This document shows positions 1 through 8,289 of a stretch of 61,452 nucleotides of DNA, piece after piece. Within the stretch, counting starts at the first letter, position 1; each line of letters starts with the position of its first letter. The notes beneath the pieces are model-generated. The model was not told the origin of the DNA, searched no databases, and saw nothing but the letters and a program-made list of their open reading frames with translations. The DNA is from Nostoc sp. FACHB-152 (GTDB lineage Bacteria > Cyanobacteriota > Cyanobacteriia > Cyanobacteriales > Nostocaceae). A program made the translations under genes and the position numbers. The stretch lies in contig NZ_JACJRV010000043.1 in the NCBI RefSeq assembly GCF_014697475.1, positions 1-61,452 of the forward strand, written 5' to 3'.

Positions 1-363
1 TTAATACCTTTGATGAAAATCAATAACTATGGTCGGATTGTCAATGTTTCTACGGAAATGGCATCTTTGAGTACAATTGCCAGCGATTATTACCCACTAG
101 CTCCTTCCTATAGGCTTTCTAAAATTGGTGTAAACGGGCTAACTGTGCTTCTGGCAAAGGAACTCCAGGGTGATAATATCCTCGTTAATGCCTATTCTCC
201 TGGTTGGATGAAAACCGATATGGGAGGTGATGATGCACCGTTTACAGCCGAAGAAGGAGCCGAAACTGCTGTCTATTTAGCAACCTTACCAGATGGCGGA
301 GCGCAAGGACAATTTTTTGCCGAGATGCGGAAGTTTGGTGGCCCAATTCAATTACAGTGGTAG
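1..363 (+). CDS. SDR-family oxidoreductase, C-terminal part
   Basis: The reading frame is open from the first base of the window, so the 5' end lies outside. The visible 120 residues are the C-terminal half of a short-chain dehydrogenase/reductase. They include the strand ending in GRIVNVS, the catalytic Tyr and Lys in a YRLSK motif, and the PGWMKTDMGG segment that follows the cofactor-binding region. This resembles carbonyl-reductase-like SDRs. It is clearly paralogous to the complete SDR at 36682-37398, which has the same GRIVNVS, YRISK and PGWVKTDMGG blocks. Substrate cannot be told from sequence. Confidence 0.85.
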   Translation, partial: LIPLMKINNYGRIVNVSTEMASLSTIASDYYPLAPSYRLSKIGVNGLTVLLAKELQGDNILVNAYSPGWMKTDMGGDDAPFTAEEGAETAVYLATLPDGGAQGQFFAEMRKFGGPIQLQW

Positions 364-467
364 GTTTCTATGGAAACTTCAGTTTTGTTACCTCCGATCT
401 ATGCCAATACATCTATAGATTTGGCTCCTGCTAAAATCATTACCTCGTTTCCCGTTATCTGGTGATT

Positions 468-2336
468 TTACGTCAATCCTAACTCTCTCATCGCTTTCCA
501 CAGATTAGGTCGTCGCTTGTGCTGGACTTTCCAGTGGGACAACAAACTATCATAATTCTCTGGGGCTAACTCCTTTAAGGCAGACATCCATTGTGCATTT
601 TTCGTATAATCTGAGCTTTTGGATGCTTCTGGTAATGGTACGAAATTGTGTAAGTTTGCTTGCCAATAAGCCATTACTCTTTCCCACAAATCGGGCGGTG
701 CATATTCTTGGAGATACTTTCTCCTAGAAACTTCATCCGGTGTCGATAGTTGGTTTGGTTGAATCACAATCTCATGAAATTTAGGTAATGGGGATTTTCC
801 CTGGTATTTTATTTGGATCAAATCTCTTGTTAACAAATGCAAAACACCATATTCCTCACCTAGTTGCGTCTCATTTTCAGGTAAACTCTCCAACCACTCG
901 ATAATTTGTTGCCTAAACCAAGTATGTCCTTTTTCTTCTGTCGTAATACTATCGAGTAACCAATGCAACCACCAACTATCTACGGGTTTTGTATTTCTAT
1001 AAAAATCTGAGTATCTGTAAGGTGTACTACGTTTAATTATTGATTCACGCCAAGATGTGTATAAAGCTTGCTGAGTATTTTTACTAACTGGTATCTCAGC
1101 AAAAGCTTTGAACATACTCGACCAGTCGTAACAACATTCAAAAGTAATCTGCTGAATCTCCAAAGCATTTGCTCGTTCTATTTCTCCCAATTCTCGAACA
1201 GCTTGTTGATAATATCGAAGTAAAGTCTTTTGCTTTTCCCCATTACTAGGCTCGTAAGAAAATTCACTCACAACAACAAATAGCAACGAATTTTCTGGTA
1301 TCCAGGGATTTTTATCTTGTTTGTTTTTTAACAACGCATCCAAAGTCTCTTGAATTACTGTGAGACTTTCTCGATATTCCTGTTTACTCAACAAATCCTC
1401 AATCACAGCTAAACCATTTTGCCATTGTTGGGAAATAGTAGCCCTGAGATTGTTCAAATATATCTCTGGTGTTGCGAATTGCTGCATCAATTCCATGTAA
1501 ATTATATGCCAATAGGAATAAGTGTTTTCTAGTTCCGACTTCCACTCTTCAACTCCTCTATTGGCTGTCATCCCGTCTAAAATTATTTTTTTTTGAACAT
1601 CTGGTAAATTACAGAAGAAATCAATTACAGTTTCATCATTTAAACTGGTATCAGAAAATTCTGACTCCCATTCCCTCACTTTTTGAGCTAATTTGAACCC
1701 ATCTTGTCCTTGTGACTGTACCAACAACCATTCCCACTCCAACAAACAGCTTGTCGTCGCTCCTTCCAAATGAATCCCGTTAGCAATTTCCATCCAGTCG
1801 GGTATACCATCAGCGATTTCGCTTTCTGCTGATAACAAACTGGCTGCAAAACCACCGTCATTACTAAAGCCATTCTCAAAAGCTGTTTTTACCAACGGCT
1901 TCATTTTTTGTGCAACTGCTTCTAAATCTTCCACAAAAGTACAATCATCAAAATAAGGTTCTTCCCAGCGTACTTCTTGGACTATATATTTCCCTTCCTC
2001 CTGCGATGCTTGCCAAATAATTTGATTCCATTCTCTCCATAATTCCGACCAAGTTTGCTCTAATTTTGCTAAGGAAGTTAGCCGAATATTGCTTGTTTTT
2101 ACCTGTTCTACTGTTTGAGGTGGCGTGATGATTTGAATTAAAGTTTCCTGGGTATCTGCTTGCAGGTGAGCAAATGCAGTGACTCGCTGCTCGTCGGATA
2201 AAACAATAAATAATTCATCGAGTAGCTGGGAAATTTCATCTTCGGTAAGTGCTTCCAAGATGCGCGAACCAATAGAGTTTTGTGCTGGGGCGTTGCCCTT
2301 AGATTTGCTCTGGCTCTTTTTTGGCATCTGGGTCAA
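468..2336 (-). CDS. conserved hypothetical protein, 622 aa
   Basis: This is a long intact frame with cyanobacterial codon use, and I do not recognise its function. A basic, Lys/Ser/Gln-rich N-terminus (residues 1-20) is followed by a mostly helical, acidic and Trp-rich protein with no signal peptide or membrane segment. The C-terminus (HKRRPNLWKAMRELGL) resembles, from memory, the tail of cyanobacterial proteins found near SWIM zinc-finger genes, but no SWIM Cys/His motif is visible here. It is convergent with the SDR gene at 1-363, from which it is separated by about 100 bp. No catalytic motif could be identified. Confidence 0.75.
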   Translation of the reverse strand: MTQMPKKSQSKSKGNAPAQNSIGSRILEALTEDEISQLLDELFIVLSDEQRVTAFAHLQADTQETLIQIITPPQTVEQVKTSNIRLTSLAKLEQTWSELWREWNQIIWQASQEEGKYIVQEVRWEEPYFDDCTFVEDLEAVAQKMKPLVKTAFENGFSNDGGFAASLLSAESEIADGIPDWMEIANGIHLEGATTSCLLEWEWLLVQSQGQDGFKLAQKVREWESEFSDTSLNDETVIDFFCNLPDVQKKIILDGMTANRGVEEWKSELENTYSYWHIIYMELMQQFATPEIYLNNLRATISQQWQNGLAVIEDLLSKQEYRESLTVIQETLDALLKNKQDKNPWIPENSLLFVVVSEFSYEPSNGEKQKTLLRYYQQAVRELGEIERANALEIQQITFECCYDWSSMFKAFAEIPVSKNTQQALYTSWRESIIKRSTPYRYSDFYRNTKPVDSWWLHWLLDSITTEEKGHTWFRQQIIEWLESLPENETQLGEEYGVLHLLTRDLIQIKYQGKSPLPKFHEIVIQPNQLSTPDEVSRRKYLQEYAPPDLWERVMAYWQANLHNFVPLPEASKSSDYTKNAQWMSALKELAPENYDSLLSHWKVQHKRRPNLWKAMRELGLT

Positions 2337-2989
2337 TCCCTTTAATACTACATAAATAGCCTATTTCAACCAGAGGGGAACGATCATGACAGCCAAATAT
2401 TATTTAACAAGTATTAATATCTAATCTTTAACTCCAAAACACCCAACAGCTTCTCTTCCACAGCAGTAAGATAAGGACGGTTCAATTTCCCCAACGACTG
2501 CAACCGATTTTTGACTGTCTCCTCCAAAGAATCCGAATATATTGCGCTGATGCGATCGCGCCTGTGAAGTAAAACTCTCGTCCCTTGGGTTGAGAGAGAA
2601 AGAAAAGTTTTTATACGCATATGACTATTGACATGGATAGAGAAGAAGCCAGCAAACTACTAACTTGGCTATTGGTTTATCAAAACCGCTTCGACCGTCA
2701 GAAAGTCAACCAAAATCTACTAAAATACGCTACCGGAGTCAGGGAGTTGATTTACTTTACAACTTCTAAAAATTCTGCTATACGCTTTCCATATCGCTTA
2801 TTTATAATTACGATAGAAATATAAATGACTTTTTTCGGCTTAGTTAAACTGCTTCAAAGCTAGCCGGATACTATAGTATTTTATCTATGTAAACAATTTA
2901 ATTTTTATTTAATATTCAAAATTATTAATGAAGATTATTGGTATACAAGGTTGTAAACTATTAATAATCGTATTAAATTACATAATTAA
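2337..2989. other. intergenic stretch with two doubtful small ORFs
   Basis: Two short divergent frames start back to back at a CATATG palindrome: 2414-2620 on the minus strand (68 aa) and 2621-2824 on the plus strand (67 aa). Neither has a recognisable domain. The minus-strand ORF ends in a plausible amphipathic helix and could be the remnant of a larger gene. The rest of the stretch is AT-rich with no further coding signal. Confidence 0.3.
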
Positions 2990-3019
2990 AAAAAACTTGT
3001 AGAACTTACAAGTTTTTTT
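2990..3019. terminator. bidirectional hairpin terminator
   Basis: A perfect 12-bp stem (2990-3001 pairing with 3007-3018, 5-nt loop) has an A-run on its left and a T-run on its right. It can therefore act as a Rho-independent terminator in either direction. It lies between the doubtful ORFs and the bicA remnant. Confidence 0.7.
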
Positions 3020-3242
3020 GATCGATTTATCAACTATCTCTACCCACAAGCAACTTTATGGGAGATATGTTGTCATCAAATTCTCCATCCAAAAAACTTT
3101 ATAAGCCTACTACTTTGCAAAGAATTAAATTTTTCTTTGTTGAGTTTTTCCTACTCATAAAATATGAGCATTATTTATTCAAAGTAGTTAGCGTTTTGAT
3201 GAACCCAAATTGTGCATTGCGCTTTTGTAACTAGAACCCAAG

Positions 3243-3392
3243 ATGTCTCTGACTAATATTATTCATTTTAGAAACTTAAGAGGCGATATATTCGGTGGTT
3301 TAACTGCCGCGATCGTTTTTTTGCCATTAGCATTAGCATTCGGTGTTGCTTCTGGTGCTGGGCCTGTAGCATTCTACTTGATGGCAGCATAA
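3243..3392 (+). pseudogene. bicA: bicA remnant (SulP-family bicarbonate transporter N-terminus)
   Basis: A 49-codon frame with its own ATG encodes the first cytoplasmic helix and start of TM1 of a SulP transporter. The blocks FRNLRGDIFGGLTAA, LPLALAFGVASGAGP and a short divergent tail before TAA match the N-terminus of cyanobacterial BicA, the Na+-dependent low-affinity bicarbonate transporter, as I remember it. The family is normally about 550 residues, so over 90 percent is missing. Nothing after 3392 resembles the rest. The position directly upstream of the Mrp operon and 5 kb from sbtA fits a former bicarbonate-transport locus. The loss looks like a deletion. Confidence 0.8.
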
Positions 3393-3505
3393 AAATTACA
3401 TCAAAAACCACAGGGGTCACAGAATTTCAACCCAACTCTAAGTTATTTCCCAACAACTCTAGTACATTTCTTTTACCTTTACTCTTTATAGAATAGGCAA
3501 CTACC

Positions 3506-3841
3506 GTGTTAGAAGCTTGCATATTTGCAACGATATTTTGTGGATTTTTTGGCATTATCCTGAAAAAAAATCTTATGATGAAAATCATTTCTATGGATGT
3601 TATGAGTACAGGGGTGATCGCCTGTTATGTACTAATTGCATCAAGAGATGGTTTGTTCACACCAATTATTTCTAACGTCAAAGATATCAAATACGCTGAC
3701 CCTGTTCCTCAAGCAGTAATATTAACGGCGATTGTCATCGGATTTTCGATTCAGTCCTTAATGCTGGTCGGTGTAATGAAATTGGCACGAGATAATCCAA
3801 CGTTAGAAAGTAGCGAAATTGAGAAAAACAATACGCCATGA
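3506..3841 (+). CDS. mrpC: Mrp/Mnh antiporter subunit C
   Basis: A 111-residue protein with three hydrophobic helices, related to NuoK/MnhC. The family subunit is about 110 residues, and the loop DPVPQAVILTAIVIGFS is the signature that resembles complex I NuoK. The start is GTG at 3506, with no strong ribosome-binding site. The stop overlaps the mrpD start as ATGA. It is the first gene of a tightly overlapping operon (C-D-E-F-G-A'-B) for a multisubunit Na+/H+ antiporter of the plasma membrane. The putative promoter region lies in the 113 bp after the bicA remnant. Confidence 0.88.
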   Translation: MLEACIFATIFCGFFGIILKKNLMMKIISMDVMSTGVIACYVLIASRDGLFTPIISNVKDIKYADPVPQAVILTAIVIGFSIQSLMLVGVMKLARDNPTLESSEIEKNNTP

Positions 3842-5283
3842 TTACCATTACGATCGCCTGGGTTGCAATACCATTTTTTTTAGGGTTCGTTATTTATCTA
3901 CTTCCCAAACTTGATAAATATCTCGCTTTATGTGTGGCTTTTGCTTCAGTAGGATATGCGTTGCAGCTATTTTTCAAGCCGCCACTAACACTAAAGTTAC
4001 TCGATAATTTCGGTGTTCTCTTAACAATCGATCAACTTAGCGGCTATTTTATATTAACTAATGCGTTGGTAACAGCAGCCGTCATTCTCTACTGTTGGTA
4101 CAGCGATAAAAGAGCCTTTTTTTACTCACAACTCATTATTTTGCATGGCAGTATTAATGCCGCGTTTGTCTGTTCAGACTTGATCAGTTTATACGTGGCT
4201 TTAGAGGTGAGTGGTATTGCTGCGTTTTTGTTGATTGCCTATCCCCGGACTGATCGCTCGATTTGGGTGGGCTTACGCTATTTATTTGTCAGCAATGTTG
4301 CCATGCTTTTTTATCTGGTAGGCGCGGTGCTGGTGTATCAAGCGCATCATTCATTTAGTTTTGCTGGTTTGCGCGTCGCACCTCCAGAGGCACTTGCGCT
4401 GATTTTCTTAGGATTATTGACAAAAGGAGGAATTTTTGTGTCAGGATTATGGTTGCCGTTGACCCATTCCGAATCAGAAACGCCAGTATCCGCAATGCTA
4501 TCAGGAGTTGTTGTGAAAGCTGGGGTTTATCCATTAGTGCGGTGTGCGTTAATGGTGGCAGAGGTTGACCCGATAGTGAGAACCTTTGGCGTAGGCACGG
4601 CAATTTTGGGAGTGTTCTATGCAGTCTTTGAAAAAGATACTAAGCGGATGTTGGCATTTCATACGGTTTCGCAGTTAGGGTTTATTTTAGCTGCCCCGGT
4701 TGTGGGTGGTTTTTATGCCCTGACCCACGGACTTGTAAAATCTGCGTTGTTTTTAATTGCAGGAGTATTGCCAAGTCGAAACTTTAAAGAACTGCAAAAT
4801 CAAGCGATTGCTACCCCAATTTGGATTGCTTTAGTGATGGCCAGCTTCTCGATTTCCGGCTTTCCCTTGTTGTCTGGTTTTGGGGCGAAAGTATTGACAT
4901 CCAAGAATCTATTACCTTGGCAAGCGATCGCCATGAATATTGCCGCTTTGGGAACCGCAATATCCTTTGCTAAATTCATATTTTTGCCTCGTGGCGGCAA
5001 TAGCGACAATATCAATGTCAAGCCCGGTTTTTGGGCTGCCATTATCCTCTTAATTGGTGGGTTGTTTCTGGCTAATATTGTTTATTACGAAGCATATAGC
5101 CTGGAAAATGTTATTAAGCCCTTGGCAACCATCGCTATCGGGTGGATAGCTTACATGATTATCTTTAAATATTCATTTATCAAGCTGCCGCGTGTGCTTG
5201 AACAATTTGATCATCTAATCGGTGTCATGAGTCTGATTTTAGTCCTGCTATTCTGGAAGGGATTTGCATGGTTGGGTATCTAA
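3838..5283 (+). CDS. mrpD: Mrp/Mnh antiporter subunit D (NuoL/M/N-type)
   Basis: A 481-residue polytopic membrane protein of the proton-conducting NuoL/M/N family. TM-embedded charged residues include the E in the VALEVSG helix near residue 122 and the K in the TKGG motif near residue 196. Both positions are typical of ion-pumping subunits. Its start overlaps mrpC by 4 bp and its end overlaps mrpE by 16 bp, so translation is probably coupled. It is the only NuoL/M-type subunit in this operon; Mrp complexes usually have two such subunits (MrpA and MrpD). Confidence 0.88.
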   Translation: MITITIAWVAIPFFLGFVIYLLPKLDKYLALCVAFASVGYALQLFFKPPLTLKLLDNFGVLLTIDQLSGYFILTNALVTAAVILYCWYSDKRAFFYSQLIILHGSINAAFVCSDLISLYVALEVSGIAAFLLIAYPRTDRSIWVGLRYLFVSNVAMLFYLVGAVLVYQAHHSFSFAGLRVAPPEALALIFLGLLTKGGIFVSGLWLPLTHSESETPVSAMLSGVVVKAGVYPLVRCALMVAEVDPIVRTFGVGTAILGVFYAVFEKDTKRMLAFHTVSQLGFILAAPVVGGFYALTHGLVKSALFLIAGVLPSRNFKELQNQAIATPIWIALVMASFSISGFPLLSGFGAKVLTSKNLLPWQAIAMNIAALGTAISFAKFIFLPRGGNSDNINVKPGFWAAIILLIGGLFLANIVYYEAYSLENVIKPLATIAIGWIAYMIIFKYSFIKLPRVLEQFDHLIGVMSLILVLLFWKGFAWLGI

Positions 5284-5657
5284 ATCTCATACTGCGACTG
5301 GTCATTTGGTTTCTGCTCACTGCCAATTTCAGTGTGGCAAATATCATTATTGGTGTTGGTATTGCTTTTTTATTACCTGGCGGCTACACAGCAGGAGGAT
5401 CATTAAAAGATTGGCTGCGTGTGTTGGGTGAAGTGATAGTGGCAATCCCTAAGGCTTACCTTGAGGCATTTGAAATCATCCTCCGACCGCATAAACACGA
5501 AGACATCACAATGGAACGAGTGAAACCAGGACGCACGCCAGGGTTGATATTTCTGGATATCTTCTTGATTACCTTTACGCCTAAAACCATTGTTTTGAAA
5601 TATCACGAAAAAGGTTGGTACGAAGTACATTGGGTACGTCGGAGGAGAAAAGGATGA
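5268..5657 (+). CDS. mrpE: Mrp/Mnh antiporter subunit E
   Basis: A 129-residue MnhE-type subunit. Two N-terminal membrane helices are followed by a cytoplasmic segment with the family pattern of a conserved Pro/Gly turn (TPGLIFLDIFLITFTPKT) and a basic C-terminus (RRRRKG). The ATG lies inside the 3' end of mrpD, and its stop overlaps the start of mrpF by 4 bp. In Mrp complexes MrpE is an accessory subunit needed for full antiport. Length and motif agree with the family. Confidence 0.88.
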   Translation: MVGYLNLILRLVIWFLLTANFSVANIIIGVGIAFLLPGGYTAGGSLKDWLRVLGEVIVAIPKAYLEAFEIILRPHKHEDITMERVKPGRTPGLIFLDIFLITFTPKTIVLKYHEKGWYEVHWVRRRRKG

Positions 5658-5911
5658 TTCTGAACTTGGTATTAATTGCCATGATTTTGGCAATGCTCAT
5701 TCCCATGTATGAAGCATGGCAAGATGATGATATTTGGCAAAAAATGTTGGCATTTGCCAGTTTTGCTACCAAAACTTCTATCACAATCTTAGTGGTATCT
5801 GTTTTACGTGATGATTGGATGATTGGTGTTGTTGGGGTCATTATTCTCAGTGTTGGGAATGCTGGATTGATGTTGCTCGCCCATATAATTAAACGCATAA
5901 ATGAAGTATGA
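5654..5911 (+). CDS. mrpF: Mrp/Mnh antiporter subunit F
   Basis: An 85-residue protein with three hydrophobic helices, matching the size and topology of MnhF. I chose ATG 5654, preceded by a purine-rich GGAGGAGAAAAGG ribosome-binding site, over the upstream TTG 5615, which would add 13 residues read from the mrpE 3' end. The chosen start gives the 4-bp overlap typical of this operon. Its stop overlaps the mrpG start in the same way. Confidence 0.83.
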   Translation: MILNLVLIAMILAMLIPMYEAWQDDDIWQKMLAFASFATKTSITILVVSVLRDDWMIGVVGVIILSVGNAGLMLLAHIIKRINEV

Positions 5912-6186
5912 TTGACTTTCTCAGTTATGTCTGTATAGGTTTAGGACTCATCTTTTGGTTTTGGGGAACCCCTTCCTTACTCGGCAAGCGATCTTTATTG
6001 TTTAAGCTCCATAGTCTTTCTGTTGCTGATACCCTGGGATCGATGAACATCATTATTGGGTTGTTATTGAAGATACCCAGCGAATGGCCGCTACTCATCC
6101 TGGCTCTCATCTCCCTAGCAATCTGGAACACAGTGCTGGGATATGTATTGGCTTACTGTTCTAGTAGCGAGGGTAATTATGAATGA
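5908..6186 (+). CDS. mrpG: Mrp/Mnh antiporter subunit G
   Basis: A 92-residue MnhG-type subunit with three membrane helices. The early segment containing HSLSVADTLG corresponds to the conserved family region that normally follows a Gly-rich first helix. It overlaps both neighbours by a few bases (mrpF stop, and the next gene's ATG at 6179). The size agrees with the family. Confidence 0.85.
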   Translation: MIDFLSYVCIGLGLIFWFWGTPSLLGKRSLLFKLHSLSVADTLGSMNIIIGLLLKIPSEWPLLILALISLAIWNTVLGYVLAYCSSSEGNYE

Positions 6187-6799
6187 TAGCTATATGTATA
6201 TCATCATTGCGCTCCTGCCCTTGTCTGCTTGCATGGTGGTATTTCAAGTCAATCCATACAATGCGCTAGTTATTCGTGGCATCTTAGGTGCAGTTGCGGC
6301 AATGGTATATGCAGTTTTAGGCGCACCAGATGTTGCTCTAACAGAAGCATTAGTAGGTACAATGCTGGCAATTACGCTCTATGCAGTAGCAGTGCGTTCA
6401 TCAATGGTGATGCGTCTTGGCATAATCAAAAACGAGGCAGAGGAAGAACAGCATTTTGGGCAACTGTTAGATGAATTACGCACAATTTTTGGCAAACGCC
6501 AAATGCGTCTAGAACTAGTTCCCTACTCCAATAACCAAGCCTTGCAGCAGGCGTTGATGGATAAAGAAGTCCATGCAACCTGTGTTAGACGTGAACACAC
6601 CGAGTCAGATTATGCAACAAGCAACGATGAAAATCAACAATATCACACTGCTATTAGGGTAAAACGCATATATGAAATTATGCAAACTGAACTTACGTCA
6701 CCAGCAACAACCCTTACCTATATAAATATACCGAATTCAGGTGAAGAGCCTATTTCTCCCTTCCCAACAGCAGATAAGGTTTCTCCGAGGTCTTTATGA
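6179..6799 (+). CDS. MrpA C-terminal-type subunit (MbhD/DUF4040)
   Basis: A 206-residue protein. Residues 1-75 form three membrane helices with the GAPDVALTEALVG motif, the hallmark of the DUF4040/MbhD domain. In most bacteria this domain is the C-terminal part of the large MrpA subunit. The following 130 residues are hydrophilic and of unknown role. ATG 6179 overlaps the mrpG stop and is preferred to the upstream in-frame TTG at 6143. Cyanobacteria commonly encode this domain separately from the NuoL-like part of MrpA. No NuoL-like MrpA half is present in this operon. Confidence 0.82.
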   Translation: MNDSYMYIIIALLPLSACMVVFQVNPYNALVIRGILGAVAAMVYAVLGAPDVALTEALVGTMLAITLYAVAVRSSMVMRLGIIKNEAEEEQHFGQLLDELRTIFGKRQMRLELVPYSNNQALQQALMDKEVHATCVRREHTESDYATSNDENQQYHTAIRVKRIYEIMQTELTSPATTLTYINIPNSGEEPISPFPTADKVSPRSL

Positions 6800-7458
6800 A
6801 ATGGATTTACATTGCAGCAGGGATAGCACTGTTTGTGAAAATGCTCATTTTACCAAATTCAACCGCAGTGCTACCGGATTTCTCTATTGTGGAATCAATC
6901 GTCAAAGATGGTGGTATACCTAATGCAGTCACAGTCATTATTCTCAGAAATCGTTTGTATGACACTATTTTTGAAGTAGTGGTATTTACAATCGCCATTA
7001 TGGGTGTCTACTTTCTGTTAGCCAATGAAAAGCCTTCTACCACAATTTATAGTTTTACCGATCAACCATCTATTGTCCTAGCGCGTTTGGGAGCGACTAT
7101 TGCCGCGTTGGTCAGTATTGAACTAGCTATTCGCGGACATCTTAGCCCTGGCGGTGGTTTTGCTGCCGGAGTTGCTGGCGGAACAGCAATTGGGCTGATT
7201 GCAATTACCTCATCACCAGAGTGGATGCAAGAAATTTACCAGCGATGGCAAGCCGCTACATGGGAGAAAATTTCTGTTCTCGTTTTTATTGTCCTAGCAG
7301 TATTAACTCTAGCTGGAGTGGAGTTACCACACGGAGAGATGGGCGCACTTGTTAGTGGAGGAATTCTTCCGTTATTAAATATATTAGTTGCAATTAAAGT
7401 TGCACTGGGGTCTTGGGCGGTGGTTTTGGTTTTTATCCGCTATCGGGGATTATTGTAA
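6796..7458 (+). CDS. mrpB: Mrp/Mnh antiporter subunit B
   Basis: A 220-residue membrane protein. The second half is an MnhB domain with the signature HLSPGGGFAAGVAGG (residues 115-129). The first half resembles the MbhE-like region that follows MbhD in MrpA (an RNRLYDTIFEVVVF helix). The protein therefore looks like MbhE plus MrpB in one chain. Its ATG overlaps the previous stop by 4 bp. It is the last gene of the operon; no clear terminator follows before the IS630 remnant. Confidence 0.85.
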   Translation: MKWIYIAAGIALFVKMLILPNSTAVLPDFSIVESIVKDGGIPNAVTVIILRNRLYDTIFEVVVFTIAIMGVYFLLANEKPSTTIYSFTDQPSIVLARLGATIAALVSIELAIRGHLSPGGGFAAGVAGGTAIGLIAITSSPEWMQEIYQRWQAATWEKISVLVFIVLAVLTLAGVELPHGEMGALVSGGILPLLNILVAIKVALGSWAVVLVFIRYRGLL

Positions 7459-7531
7459 AAAAACAAGATTTTGTATACTGACATTTTGCATTGCAGTAAT
7501 TTTAGTCTATTATTCTCTTACTACTATAGGA

Positions 7532-7798
7532 CTAGTGTTTGATTTCTGAAAAAACTCCGTACATCTGGAGAGACATAAAATCAAAGGTAGTGTTTCGGAG
7601 AAACCATTCAAACATCCACTTTAAATGAGAAAATGTTGGAATTAAAGCGCAAAAACGTCTAATCCAGGTTTTTGCTTGTAACCAAATATCTTCTATAGGA
7701 TTTTGTGATGGGCAATTAGGCGCAAAGCGGACGCAATGAATTTTCCATTGCTCTTGAGATAAACCTTGATTTACCTCGCATAAAAATACAATAGCAAA
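7532..7798 (-). pseudogene. IS630-family transposase, C-terminal remnant
   Basis: The minus-strand frame from 7798 to the TAG at 7532 encodes 88 residues that read as the end of an IS630-type DDE transposase. The blocks FAPNCPSQNPIEDIW (with the third catalytic acidic residue, the E of PIED) and AKTWIRRFC are typical. The upstream two-thirds, including the two catalytic Asp residues, is absent, and the frame is closed by a stop at 7799-7801. The sequence just past its stop matches the terminal repeat of small elements elsewhere in the window (see 17412 and 58960). Confidence 0.78.
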
Positions 7799-8289
7799 TC
7801 AAATTATTTAAACGGCTGTCCCAACAGATCCCAATTCTCCTTATTGAACGGACTACGCTGAGAGCATTTTTATGCTTGGCGATGGCTTCGCGGTATCAGT
7901 GATCTAAAAACCATAGAAGAATTTCTATGTATACAAAAACTTTTTTCTTGATCACTAAGTAAATATTACTATCCAGAGTGGCGTAAAGTTAAGAATATCA
8001 AAATGATTTAACTATTACGATTTAGTTTTTCAAAACTTGAAGTCGTTCGTCAGTCTGTTTTTGAGACTTTTTTGAGTACGCGATCACAGATGTTAGATTC
8101 CATTCTCCAGCCGACTTTTATCTATAACCCATCCTTTCTATGAAAAGGGTCGTTTCTAATTTGTTTGATATACCGTTCATTGACCTCCATGATGGTAATC
8201 ACCAATGTCATCTGGTTCAATAACCTCCGGTTCATTTACATTTAGTTCATTTATTGCAATACTCGTCATCCGAGGAGAAGGGGGCATTC
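7799..8289. other. non-coding stretch upstream of sbtA
   Basis: About 490 bp without a credible gene. It presumably holds the sbtA promoter. I see no clear operator. A GAGGAG ribosome-binding site at about 8275 serves the GTG start at 8290. The left part may contain further decayed IS sequence. Confidence 0.5.

Noticed and set aside
2414-2824. Two back-to-back small ORFs as a toxin-antitoxin pair
   Set aside because: They are divergent and start at a chance CATATG palindrome. Neither shows a toxin or antitoxin motif.
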